64,000 nucleotides of DNA, taken from positions 744,001 to 808,000 of the forward strand of contig JBCAQO010000006.1 in NCBI GenBank assembly GCA_039111635.1. Reading direction: 5' to 3'. Below, piece by piece: positions 1 through 10,651 of this stretch. The number at the start of each line of letters is the position of its first letter. Position 1 is the first letter of the stretch. The notes beneath the pieces were generated by a model. It was not told the origin of the DNA and searched no databases. It saw nothing but the letters and a program-made list of their open reading frames with translations. The translations under genes were made by a program, and so were the position numbers. The DNA comes from Heterobasidion occidentale. Its lineage: Eukaryota; Basidiomycota; Agaricomycetes; Russulales; Bondarzewiaceae.

Positions 1-41
1 ATTCAGATGCATGAAAACATTAAGAAAAACACTCAAACCGC

Positions 42-2154
42 TTATTTGCCAGATGCCGCATGAGATCGTGTGGAGCGGACACCCACCGCAGATGGAATAG
101 CACGAGCCTTACCCCTATTTCCTGTCTTCTTCTTAGAAGCCCCGGTCTCCACATCCTGCAAAGGATCAACATACTTGGGGATGTCAACAGCAGCTAGTGC
201 AGCGGCAGGCTGTGCACCTGCCACTTTCTGCTGGCTGGCAGCTGGCAGTGTGACAGCAGCCGGAGGAGGTGCGCTAGTGGAAGGTGTTGATGCTACCGAG
301 CGTGTGGGGCGGTGCACAGCAGTGACAGGGGGTGCAGCAGTAGAGAGTTCAGCAACGAGGGGTGCTGCAATCAATATTGGGACACTAGTGGATGCAGCAG
401 CACGCAGCCCAGCAGTGTGCTGTGCAGAGACTGGGGGCACAATTGGGCTCGCAACTGGGCGAGTGGCTGAGCGTGCAACTGGGCGAGTGGCTGGGCGCGC
501 AATTGGGTGAGTGGCTGGGCGTGCAATTGGGTGAGCAGCTGGACACACAATTGAGTGAGCGGCTGGATGAGCAAAAGCTGGGAGCGTACGAGGTACGACA
601 TGATCGGTGTCTTCGATCTCTCCGATGTCTGCATCATAGAGGCCTTCTTCATCGTCCTCGCTGCCTTCATTGTCCTCACCTTCCTCGTCAACATAACCCC
701 TATATTCAGTGCTGCTGTCTTCTTCAATGCCGTCACCATCTTCTTCAGCATCACCGCCCACACCCTCACCATCCATCGGGTTGTTATTGGTCAGCTGCAT
801 CTTCATTAACAGGGCCGATATGCCACTCCCACCTCGCTGACCTCTGTTGACAGAAGCAACCAATGTTTGATCTGGTGACACAGCGGTTGAAAGAACCTGC
901 TTGTTCAAGTGTGCGAACGTGGCCTTGATTGCTGAATTGGCCGCAGCGCCCTGGAGGAGGATCCCTTTATAGCTATTGAATCTTGACTTGTAGTCGATCT
1001 TAGCGAGCTTGCTGCTTTTGCTAAATTGAGTGTCCGTAGAAAGCAAAAAAAGCGCCTGCATAGGATTAGATATATCTCCAGAGTTGATATATATAGATAA
1101 AATCATACCATGATTGCCGCAAAGGCAACAGCGCCTGGGGTGATCACAGTGAGACCCCATTTCCGTGCAACGGGTGGTGTTCCTGTTGATTTGGTGGACA
1201 TGATGGAACCATCTGCAGCGACGGAGGTGGGGCCAAGCAGAGTGATACGAAGGATCTCCATAGAAAAAATGAGAAGGTTAGCAGCTTGCAACAAGACACA
1301 AACAAGAACTTACTCAGACAATGACTTCTGATCTAAAGAGGTAAGAGCTATCCAGGTTATCCGGGGGGAAAAATACCGTAGCGAGTTCAGGAAACTCCTT
1401 GAGGCCAGGCGGAGCAGCTAGGAGGGCTTGGATTCCAGATTCGGATTCACACGCATAACCATCCTCGAAGAAAGCACTGTCAATGTCTGGAAAGATTCTT
1501 GTGACCGAGGCACATAGTTTAGAAATAGTACTTGAGCATTGGGCAATGAGCGCTTCATTGAACTTGTGGGCAATTCAGCAAGGAAATAAAGAGCCGAAGA
1601 TGATCAACGTACCTTCTTTGCAAAGAAACTGTGGCCCATCATCATTGCATGGAGTTTTTGAGGAACAAAATTGTACAGGTCCGCCACAATGCCCTGTTGG
1701 ATAGCAAGCTGCGAACTATAACGTTTGCTGCTGGTCGCTACCATCATGGGGTGGGGTCGTTTGAAGAAAGCTCGGTCGATCCACGGCTCTTCCATGATAC
1801 CGAACTTGCGGCCAAGCAGCTTGATCTCCTCGTCGTACTTGGTGGCCACGTTACTGCTACCGCCACTCTGTCGCTGCCTGGACAGCTCGGCACGCAGACT
1901 TGCAAGATCGGTCTGCACTTTGCGCAGCTTCTTTCGCAGCTTCGCTATCATAAGGTGCGCATTTCGGATAACCTGGAGTAAAATAGAATCAAATAACAAT
2001 CAAAATAAGTTGCTCCACTCACGTCAAGATACTCCTCCGCCGTCGCAAACACATCAGGAGCGCGGATTGCATCTGAATCATCATCTGAATTGTCTAGAGC
2101 CTCATCCTCATTGAAAGGCTCTGTCTCACTAAGGCGGATTTCCTCCTGTTCCAT
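42..2154 (-). CDS. Hypothetical Agaricomycete protein, five exons, about 631 aa
   Basis: I do not recognise a named family. Five exons (2154-2023, 1972-1613, 1562-1320, 1255-1109, 1055-42) join in phase 0 at every junction with GT-AG introns of about 50 nt and no stop, so the gene looks intact. The start MEQEE at 2154 gives an acidic N-terminus (Asp/Glu/Ser-rich). Exon 2 is predicted coiled coil (IAKLRKKLRKVQ and following) and ends with a basic and hydrophobic stretch. Exons 3-5 hold a globular segment (FRSEVIILRITLLGP, RKWGLTVITPGAVAFAA), similar in style to basidiomycete DUF proteins often found beside transposons. The C-terminal third is low complexity: an acidic block, then 8-residue repeats of the type PIARPATH, then Ala/Pro/Thr-rich sequence ending in a Lys/Arg-rich tail that could be a nuclear signal. 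Function unknown. Its promoter side faces the gypsy element 560 bp away. Confidence 0.6.
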
Positions 2155-2715
2155 GGCCCTGATAAAAAGGTGAGTGAGCAGAGTATTCAATTGCAGGTGC
2201 AGACTTACTAGGTTTTGAAGAGAGTGCCTCGAGGTAGACAGCAGGCAAAGGCGTGCAGATTCATGACTAATCTGAATTGACTATATGCGCGTCGCATCCC
2301 CGTTGCATCCTCATCGCGTCTTCATGATGTTGATCAACACTGGATCTTGCGTGCTCAGATTCTGTAGGTCTTACTGTTATTGCTGGCCATCTGACACTGA
2401 TTTGATACTGACATCAGTTAATAACACAGTGAGGGCACCTCAATACATGATGGATGAGGATATCAGAGGGGCCGGACGGACGTGTGCATGCCACAGATGA
2501 GGTTGTGCGCACAAAACGAGGGCGGTTTGTGCAGCACGTAGGCAGCATGGACAGCGCGCGGGCGGTGTGGAGGACACATGGGTGTTACAGACGACATGCC
2601 AACTGCTCGAAGAGTCCTACCAGGGCACTGAGAGCTGTTGACTGTCAACTGAACTCATAGACCCCTCAAGTATGAAAATACTCCCATCCTCACTGCCTCG
2701 CCCTCAGCCCTTAGC
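2155..2715. other. Intergenic, no gene recognised
   Basis: No open frame of convincing coding character was found between the start of the minus-strand gene and the gypsy element. The last five bases, TTAGC at 2711-2715, are the left copy of the gypsy target-site duplication. The DNA just left of 2711 was originally continuous with the DNA at 13914. It shows no N-terminal part of the aspartyl-tRNA synthetase fragment that begins on the other side, so that fragment was already truncated before the gypsy insertion. Confidence 0.5.
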
Positions 2716-3549
2716 TGTTAGGACCGCGTCCTAACACATGCTTCGCACGTGAGTGGATGGGCTGGTCAAGTGCTTCGGACTTGTTGCAGACTCAGACCGC
2801 TTTCCATGACTCCTTACTATTTACATGCTGATGCATGAACGCTGACTTCTGGTTCCTGTTTCTTGATGTGGACAGACATTGGTTCCTGACCCCCGTTCCT
2901 GGTTCTTGATCGATCGAAGATGTGGATGGACATTAGTGATTGGATTACTATATTTGGTTATATGGCAGGTCAATGAGGTATTCTAGCTTACGGATCTCGA
3001 TCGTTGACTTTGGTACCTAAGAAGCGCACGGACCAGATCTTGATCCTGCCCTAGACACTTCTGTACGTAAATAGCCGAGATGAGCTTCTAAGAAGCTCAG
3101 CTCGTTCACCTGTAATACACTCGATCTCTGCACTGCACCCGGCGTCTGGCTACCTTCCTAGCCCACGCTTCGTGATCTCTGTCAGATCTGAGAAACTCTT
3201 TGCACGGTCTGACGAAGCGCTGGACTTGTCTCCCTTCCCTCCCCTCCCTCTACTCATCCGCTTCTATACCGGGCTAGCTGCCTTCCGCGTTCTCAGTTGG
3301 ACACCCCCTCGTGTCATCTGTTGGACAGGAGAAGATCATCCGGTTCCTCCTCATCATCGAGAAGACCTCGAAGATCACCTTCTCAATCTATTCGAGAACA
3401 AAGCAGACAGCGACCCCGAGTTCCTCGAAAGAGCCCAAAGACGATCCATCGTCTTCATCCATTGGAGTTTACGCCTGTACGAACCAGTGGAGGTTTAGCC
3501 TAGGGACCCCTTCGTGCATCGGTGCACGTGATAGGTCTCCGACCTAACA
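2716..3549 (+). repeat. 5' LTR of the gypsy element (family A)
   Basis: The LTR is 834 bp and about 99% identical to the 3' LTR. The first 21 bases form a perfect inverted repeat (TGTTAGGAC, 3-nt loop, GTCCTAACA), and the last 18 contain TAGGTC-TCC-GACCTA. A weak TATA-like TACGTAAATAGCC near 3064 lies upstream of a conserved AGCTCGTTCACCT block near 3105 that recurs in family B and probably marks the transcription start region. Short open frames inside the LTR recur in every copy because the LTR is a repeat. I do not regard them as genes. Confidence 0.95.
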
Positions 3550-3659
3550 CTTGAACAAGCTCTTTTATCCCTACCCTATTCAAGCTGGATCCCCAGCAGA
3601 GACAGCTCTTTCTCTCATCAGTCAACAACATTTTAGCAATCGCCAACAGGGTAAACCTA

Positions 3660-5891
3660 ATGGCGACCCCAGCAGCGACTCCTCAAGGAAGAATAAACAA
3701 CCCCGGAACCATAGAAGTCGCAAGACACCGGAACCCAGGAAAAGTTTATTTAGGAATAGCCACACTCAGGCTACAACAAGCACCCGAAATCTTTATAGAC
3801 CTCATTAAAACTGGATATAGATTTTCTGGGATTTGCTTCGTCAACGAACCAAAGACACCGTTCACCCTCACGGACAACGGAGAGCCCGACGTCATCAGAG
3901 CAAGGAACTGCGTCGAGATACACGACGGAAGACCAGACGATTTCCCCGTCGCCATTATCCCCGATCTCAGAAGAACCATCGCAAGGAATATCGACACAGA
4001 CGGGATCAGAGCAGAACTCATCAAGACCAAGGAGAACAGAGACCACGTCTCAGTCCTCATCTACTGGACCTTCTCCTCAACCTAGGAAAACACACTGGAA
4101 GCCCCTAACTCTCCGCCAGTCTGAACAGAAATTGAAGGGATTGTTTTTATTGTCAGAAGAGGAGAGTTCGCCCACAAAACTTATCATCTCTGAACCCTCA
4201 TCTCGGGACACACATTCTCCGAGATCATCCAACTCATCGACCAAATTGATATTTCCATCAACGAAATTATCAAAAGAGACCCAGACTTACAAGAAGCATT
4301 ACAAGCCGGAAGAAGACAGGCAGTACCCTTCTTCTTCAAGGAATAAAGAACGACGAACGAAGTCGCAGCGGGATACCCTCCCGGCTATAGAACAGACCCA
4401 GCAGAAGTCTACGGAGACTTACCCGAAGACGTCGACAAGGATCAACTTTATTACGACGAAAAGAAAGCACACTTCTACTACGCGGGAATCCTCACCGGAT
4501 TCTTCCAACAACAAGGAAAGAGCGAATACGAATATGCAACTTGGGGAGACAAAATTGTCCACGCAGGACCCGACCTACGCCTCGTTAAGGTCGAGGACTA
4601 CGTCGCAAGAAAGACCTTCGACAAGCCTGAATCACCGGCAAATCGGCATCGTGACTCGCCAAGACCGCACATACATACTCTACCCAGAGAAGCAGCCAGT
4701 GGAAGTTGAATCTCTAGAAGAAACACTCCCGCTACATCCCCCTTACAGGAAACCACTCCCAAAGAAGACTTCCGAGCCCCAACACCGGAGTTTGTCCCTG
4801 AACCGGAGTATTTTGAAGCACCAAGTGAAGATCAGGAACTGCCTAACGATCCAGAGCCCCCGCCTAATACAATGTCGGCAGATACTGGAAGTAATGAGTC
4901 CAAGGGACCAGCTATGGCCAAACCCACCACCTTCAGTGGAAACAGAAAATGAACCGAGCAATTCCTCCACGAAATCGACCTGATGTTCCTGGCCAGGAAG
5001 AAGGATTATGCGAACGAATTCGCCAAAATCGCTTATGCTCTATCGTACATGAAGGAAGGATCTGCAGGGATATGGGCAAGGAACTTCACTCAGGCCAGGA
5101 ACATGCTAAAGGATTGGCACAAATACACTTGGGCAGACACGGTCGGCTTCACATCCGTCCGCAAAAAGATAGCCACCGACTTCGAGGAGTTCAACAAAGA
5201 AGCCGATGCTTGCGACAAACTGGCCCGAGTCAATCAGGGAAAGGAATCATTTAACACCTACCTTCAGCTGTTTGAACAGCTCGCGGCGCTTGCCGGTGTA
5301 GACGGAGAAACCAAGAAGACCCATTTCCTGCGAGGACTCAAGTGGGAGTTGGCAAAAGGAATTTATGAAGATCCCTCTGCAGACGGGACGTGGGAAGAAC
5401 TAGTCGAGAAGGCCAAAAAACACGAAAGGATGCGCATCGCAAGGGACCGAGCATACGACCTCCGAAAGGGCAAATTCCAAATTTACACTCCGCGCACCTT
5501 TTATGACGAAAGGGCACCCCCACGGAACAACAGAGAGCCCCAATACGAACCTATGGATGTAGATGCAGCGGAAATGGAGGCCGACGCTGTCCGAACTCGC
5601 TTCAAGAAGCTTACCCCGGTGGAAAGAGATCGACTTGCCAAAGAAGGAAAGTGCTTCTTTTGCAAGAAGCCCGGGCACATGGCGCGCAACTGTCCTTCTC
5701 GACCCAAGAGAAGATTCCAGCCCCCCCGTCGCAGACCAGTGCGCGAAGCAGAAATGGACGAAGGACAATTCGACGATGAAGATGTCGAGGAAGGAAAGAA
5801 CAGAGTCAACCACATCCGCCAAATGATGATGGGACTCAGCATGGAAGAAATCGAGGAAGTTCGAGCCTTCAGCGACTCGAAGAATTTTTAA
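3660..5891 (+). pseudogene. gag: gag of the gypsy element, with six in-frame stops
   Basis: One reading frame of 744 codons runs from the ATG at 3660 to the stop ending at 5891. It would encode the nucleocapsid/coat protein that packages the element RNA. It is interrupted by in-frame stops at 4083 (TAG), 4122 (TGA), 4191 (TGA), 4344 (TAA), 4707 (TGA) and 4950 (TGA), with no frameshift. The intact C-terminal 302 codons (4983-5891) hold the gag core (ARKKDYANEFAKIAYALSY, then WHKYTWADT and FEQLAALAGVDGETKK) and a CCHC zinc knuckle, CFFCKKPGHMARNC, around 5653-5694, followed by a basic Arg/Pro-rich stretch. Four of the six stops are TGA, as expected from C-to-T change of CGA codons. Confidence 0.85.
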
Positions 5892-5914
5892 GGCCTCTCC
5901 CATCGGCAGCGGAT

Positions 5915-8900
5915 GTGGAGAGTAGGATTCTTGCAGGAAATCGGTACGCTCCTCTGGCCAGTAAAGATGCTGACCAAGAGCATGGACATCCAGATGTATT
6001 GTATCTTTCGGAAATGAAATCACATGGTGCACCATCACTCCGACTCGAGACAATGCTCATAGGCAAGAATAGAAAAGCTGCTACACAGGCACTAGTGGAC
6101 AGTGGAGCCACTGGAATCTTCATACACCCTCGCTTCGTAGAAGCGCATTGAATCACTACGCACAAAACCCCCACCCCTATCCCAGTCAGTATGGTCCAGA
6201 ACACCGAGTTCAAGGGAGGACCTATTACACGATTCGCCAACCTCAAATTACAGGTTCTAGGCGAAAAAGGGGGGTCGCATACAGAATCAGCAAGATTCTA
6301 TATTGCGGAAATAGGAAAAGAGGACGTCATTTTAGGAACCGACTGGTTATTAGAACATAACCCAGAAGTCGACTGGCATGCCTACGGGCTACATTTTACC
6401 AGATGCCCGCCCTCCTGCCAAATAAAAGGAGGACCGGTAAAAGCTAAAAGAGCTACAAGAAAACCAGGACGTTCCAAACCAAGCATACGGCGCATGGAAA
6501 CAGTACCTCAAACGGCGACTACTCAATACCAGTGCAAAAGCCGGCAAAGCAGTACTAGGCCGGAAGTGGGAAAACACCACAGTACCACATCCGCGGACAA
6601 TACCTACAAGTCCGGAGTTCACAACTCGAAGGTTGAATGCCAAACGTCTGAAGGCCCAAACCAGAAATTATAAGGTTCCGACATGGGCTGAAGAAGACAT
6701 TCCGGAGGACGGTGACGGACTTCCAGCACTTCCCTCCAAGGATCTTGAAGAAGATGGAGTCTATCTCATCAGATGCCTAGATACGGGAACATTACAGGCA
6801 CTAGAATTATACAATGACTCTGAAGAAGGCGTCGATATACATCGCGCCGAAACCACGGAACTTCCATACGCCAACACACCGGCTCAAGGAAGCAAACCTG
6901 CCAAAGCATCGACAGGGAAACAAACAAAGCACACCAACTCGCAAAGACTTGCAGAAGAAGCCGCCAAAGGGAAACCCGAACTATCCTTCGAAGAAATAGT
7001 GCCGAAGGAATACTGGAATTATAGTAAAGGTTTTCGTAGGTCGACCAAAGGGACAGCTACCGCTCTCTCGACCTTGGGATCACAAAATAGAGATCAAGGA
7101 AGGAATGGATCACTCGCTCCAAACCAAGCTATACAGTCTTAGCCCTAGAGAGCAAGTGGAACTCAAGAAATTCATAGACGAAACCTCCAGAAAGGATTCA
7201 TCAGAGAATCAAAATCGCACATGGCATCCCATTCTTCTTCATCAAGAAAAGAATGGGAAATTACGACCAGTAATGGATTATTGCAAACTCAATGAAATAA
7301 CAATCAAAAACAAGTACCCTTTGCCGATTATTCAAGAATTAACTGGACCTTCTAGCCGAAGCCATATACTTCTCACTAATGGATGTCGATACAGGATATA
7401 ACAACGTACACATGAAAGAAGGAAGCGAGAAACTAGCCACGTTCGTCACCAATTTAGGAATGTACGAACCTCTGGTTATGTTCTTTGGATAACCATCTCG
7501 CCGGCAAACATTCTAAACGATGATGAACGCCTCTTCAAAGACCTCATCTACGCCGGATTAGTGGCAATCTATATGGACGACATCCTAGTATCCTCTAAAA
7601 CAATGGACGACCACATCAAGACAGTTCGAAAGGTTTTACAGATCTTACAGGACAACGATCTGTACCTACACCCTCAAAATGCCACTTCCACAAAAGAAAA
7701 TTGACTATCTTGGATATGTTATATCACACGGACATCTGGAAATGGACCCGATTAAGTGGCCGCATTATGGACTGGCCCCCCTGTAAAAGTCAAGGAAGTG
7801 CAATCATTTTTAGGTTTTTGCAATTTTTATCGCAGTTTATCAAAGATTACTCAAAGATAGCACGACCACTATTTGAGCTAACACAGAAGGAACGCACCTG
7901 GGATTGGACACCAGCATGCGAAGAAGCGTTTCAAACTAAAACGAATATTTACAGAATCTCCGGTGCTCGTTATGCCAGACACAAGGAACCCGTTTCACAT
8001 TGAATGCGACGCTTCCGACTTCGCCACCGGAGCAGTTTTATCACAAGTCGCCGAAGATGGAAAATGGCACCCATGTGCTTATATTTCCAAGTCACTCTCA
8101 CCTACAGAACGCAACTACCCGATCTATGATAAAGAGTTGCTGGCGGTCGTTCGAGCTTTTGAAGCTTGGCGACACTATCTGGAGGGCGCCGACCACCCGG
8201 TAGACGTCTGGACGGACCACAAGAACCTCAAATGGTTCCGGTCAAGCCAGAAATTAAACCGTCGGCAAGCACAATGGTCACTCTACCTCTCGCGTTTCAA
8301 CTACAAGTTGACGCACAAGGCGGGAGTCACTAATAAATCCGACGGTCTGTCACGGCGTCCAGACCATAAAAAGGGGGTGGAATTTGACAATTCAGGCGAA
8401 ACACTCTTGGAACCCAAACTTTTCAATAACACAGAAGAGATTCGAAGACCCTTCGCAGAAATCAATGCCATTCATACAAACAACAGTTGGGACCCTCATC
8501 AAATACTTCACATTAGGGCAACTGGACGAGGAGGTGTTACTATAATAGACGATGACCTTCGGAAACGAATCATTGAAGAAAACAGGAAAGACAAATGGCT
8601 ATTAGAAACCCTAGCCAAGATCAAAACCTTAGGACCTCGAAACATGAAGAAAGGTCTACAAGAATGGAACAAAGAAGAAGGATTGGTCCTTCACCGAGGA
8701 AAGATATATGTTCCTCAAAACGAACAACTTCGTCAAGATATCATCAAACTAAACTATGACAATCTAGCAGCAGGACATCCAGGACAAAGGGGAACTCTAG
8801 CCTTAGTCGGACAAGAATTTACTTGGCCAGGAATATCAAACACGGTTCACCAATATGTGGAAGGATGCGCCATCTGTCAATCCACCAAGAACGACACACA

Positions 8901-10179
8901 TCCTACCATGGTGCCCCTACAACCAACAGAAATTCCAGACCGACCCTTCGGAACAATAACCATGGATTTTATTACAGATCTACCAGAATCAAACGGATAC
9001 GACTCGCTACATGTAGTAACCGATCGATTCACCAAAACCGCAGTAATAACTCCATGCCTGAAAACCATCGACTCTGATGGAACGGCCAAAATCTTGCTAG
9101 AAAACACCTGGAGACGCTATGGATTGCCAGATAAAATCATATCAGATAGAGGAACTCAATTCGCTTCAAAAGTAGCGCAAGCCTTGCTCAAAGAATTAGG
9201 AATCAAATCCGCTTTAAGCACAGCCTATCACCCACAGACGAACGGTGCTACGGAACGAATGAATCAGGAACTAGAACAATACCTAAAAGCGTTTTGCAGC
9301 TCTTCACAGGACGATTGGGCTGGATTAATCCCCTACGCGGAATATGCCCATAACACCCATCAGCACTCAGCCACGCAGAAGTCACCCTTTGAACTTCTCC
9401 ACGGATATCAACCACGGGCTTACCCAGCCATCATCGGAAACACGAATGTCCCCACCGCCGACGCTCGCCTCGAAGCTCTGCAACGTGCTAGGAAGGAAGC
9501 ACAAGCCAGCCTCGAAATTGCAGCCGAAGCCATGAGGATACAGCACGACCGTTTTGGAACGAACCTACCGCCTTTCAAGAAAGGAGATCAAGTATGGCTC
9601 GATGGGAAGAACATCCACACGGATCACCCATCAGAGAAACTGAGACCCAAACATTTTGGGCCATTTGAAATCACCGACATCATAGGAAATGTCAACTTCA
9701 GGTTGAAACTGCCCAACAGCTGGAAACACATTCACGACGTCTTCCATGCTAGTCGACTCACGCCCTACAAGGAAAACGAGGTCTATGGTCCGAACTACCC
9801 TAAACCGGCTCCGGACCTGATCGAAGGGCAAGAAGAATTTGAAGTCGAAGCCATTGTCGGAGCTAGACGCTTCGGACGATGGAAGATCCTGCAGTACCTG
9901 ATCAAATGGAAGGGCTACCCGGAATCGGACAACTCTTGGAAAGCCGCGACAAACGTCACTAACGCACAAGAAGCCATAAAGGACTTCTACCGCCGGCACC
10001 CTCGGGCAGTCAAAGGAATGGAAGCTTCCATTCTGGCCCTGGTGATCGAATTAGAACTCAACAGAGTAGCCGAAGAAGATCAAATCAGAAAGAAGCTCGA
10101 GAAGCATCCGATCGGAAAGAAGCTTCTCGCTACAGGATTAGCTATCCCCCAGATCATGGAGAGATCAACAAACAAATGA
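5915..10179 (+). pseudogene. pol: pol of the gypsy element: protease, RT, RNase H, integrase, chromodomain; frameshifted
   Basis: Order and motifs are those of a Ty3/gypsy polyprotein. Protease has LVDSGATGIFI near 6090, followed by a TGA at 6149. The reverse transcriptase has LRPVMDYCKLNE near 7260 and the catalytic YMDD at 7570-7581, but it spans several frames, so at least three frameshifts separate protease from RNase H. The last 738 codons, 7963-10179, are one clean frame. They hold RNase H (FHIECDASDFATGAVLSQ; YDKELLAVV), an integrase zinc finger (CAICQSTK), an integrase core with DFITDLP, SDRGTQFAS and ATERMNQELEQYL supplying the DDE residues, and a C-terminal chromodomain (YLIKWKGYPESDNSW). 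A chromodomain suggests targeting to histone-marked chromatin. The element depends on another copy for enzyme. Confidence 0.9.
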
Positions 10180-10530
10180 CGCAGCTAAAGAGGCCGCCCT
10201 AGTTCCTCGATCAAAGTGCCACCACCGACGATCAATGATCGAGAAGCGCAGCCAAAGAAGCCCAATATAGACTCGTCTCGATCAAAGCTACAGCAGAAGC
10301 GATCGGACAACTCTAATTGGCGGACTCAAGCATACCAGGAGCTACAAAAGCAGACCAACCGAGGATTGGCATGGCCAGGCAAACGGCTATGACCCCTTTC
10401 GACCCCACTCTATCCACAGTAGCCGTTTATACCGTTGTCGCGACTCTTGCTCTCACCACTGTCTCCATCGCCATCGCCCTTGTCCTCGGATCCCTTCACA
10501 CCGCTGCCACCATTGGCATCTCCTCCGTTG

Positions 10531-10538
10531 TATAAAAG
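10531..10538 (+). promoter_or_regulatory. Internal TATA box (TATAAAAG) upstream of the post-pol ORF
   Basis: A strong TATAAAAG lies 352 nt after the pol stop and 114 nt before the ATG at 10652. Between them is a pyrimidine-rich leader with CA and TCA initiator-like steps and ACATTCTCAG just before the ATG. This is the arrangement of a fungal RNA polymerase II promoter. It suggests the downstream ORF is transcribed separately from the LTR-driven genomic RNA. Transcription itself cannot be seen from sequence. Confidence 0.5.
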
Positions 10539-10651
10539 ACACCCTGCATCGGACAGATACATTCCTCAGCATCCCAGCTACCACTCGAATGTCCCTTGCC
10601 CCCACACACCTTTTCTTATACAACCCCCCCTACATTCTCAGTAACATCAGA

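Noticed and set aside
3172..3498. A 108-aa open frame inside LTR A that recurs in the solo copy near 37977-38303
   Set aside because: It recurs because the LTR is a repeat. It is not preserved in the 13079-13908 copy because of a 1-nt deletion, and it has no protein-like motif.
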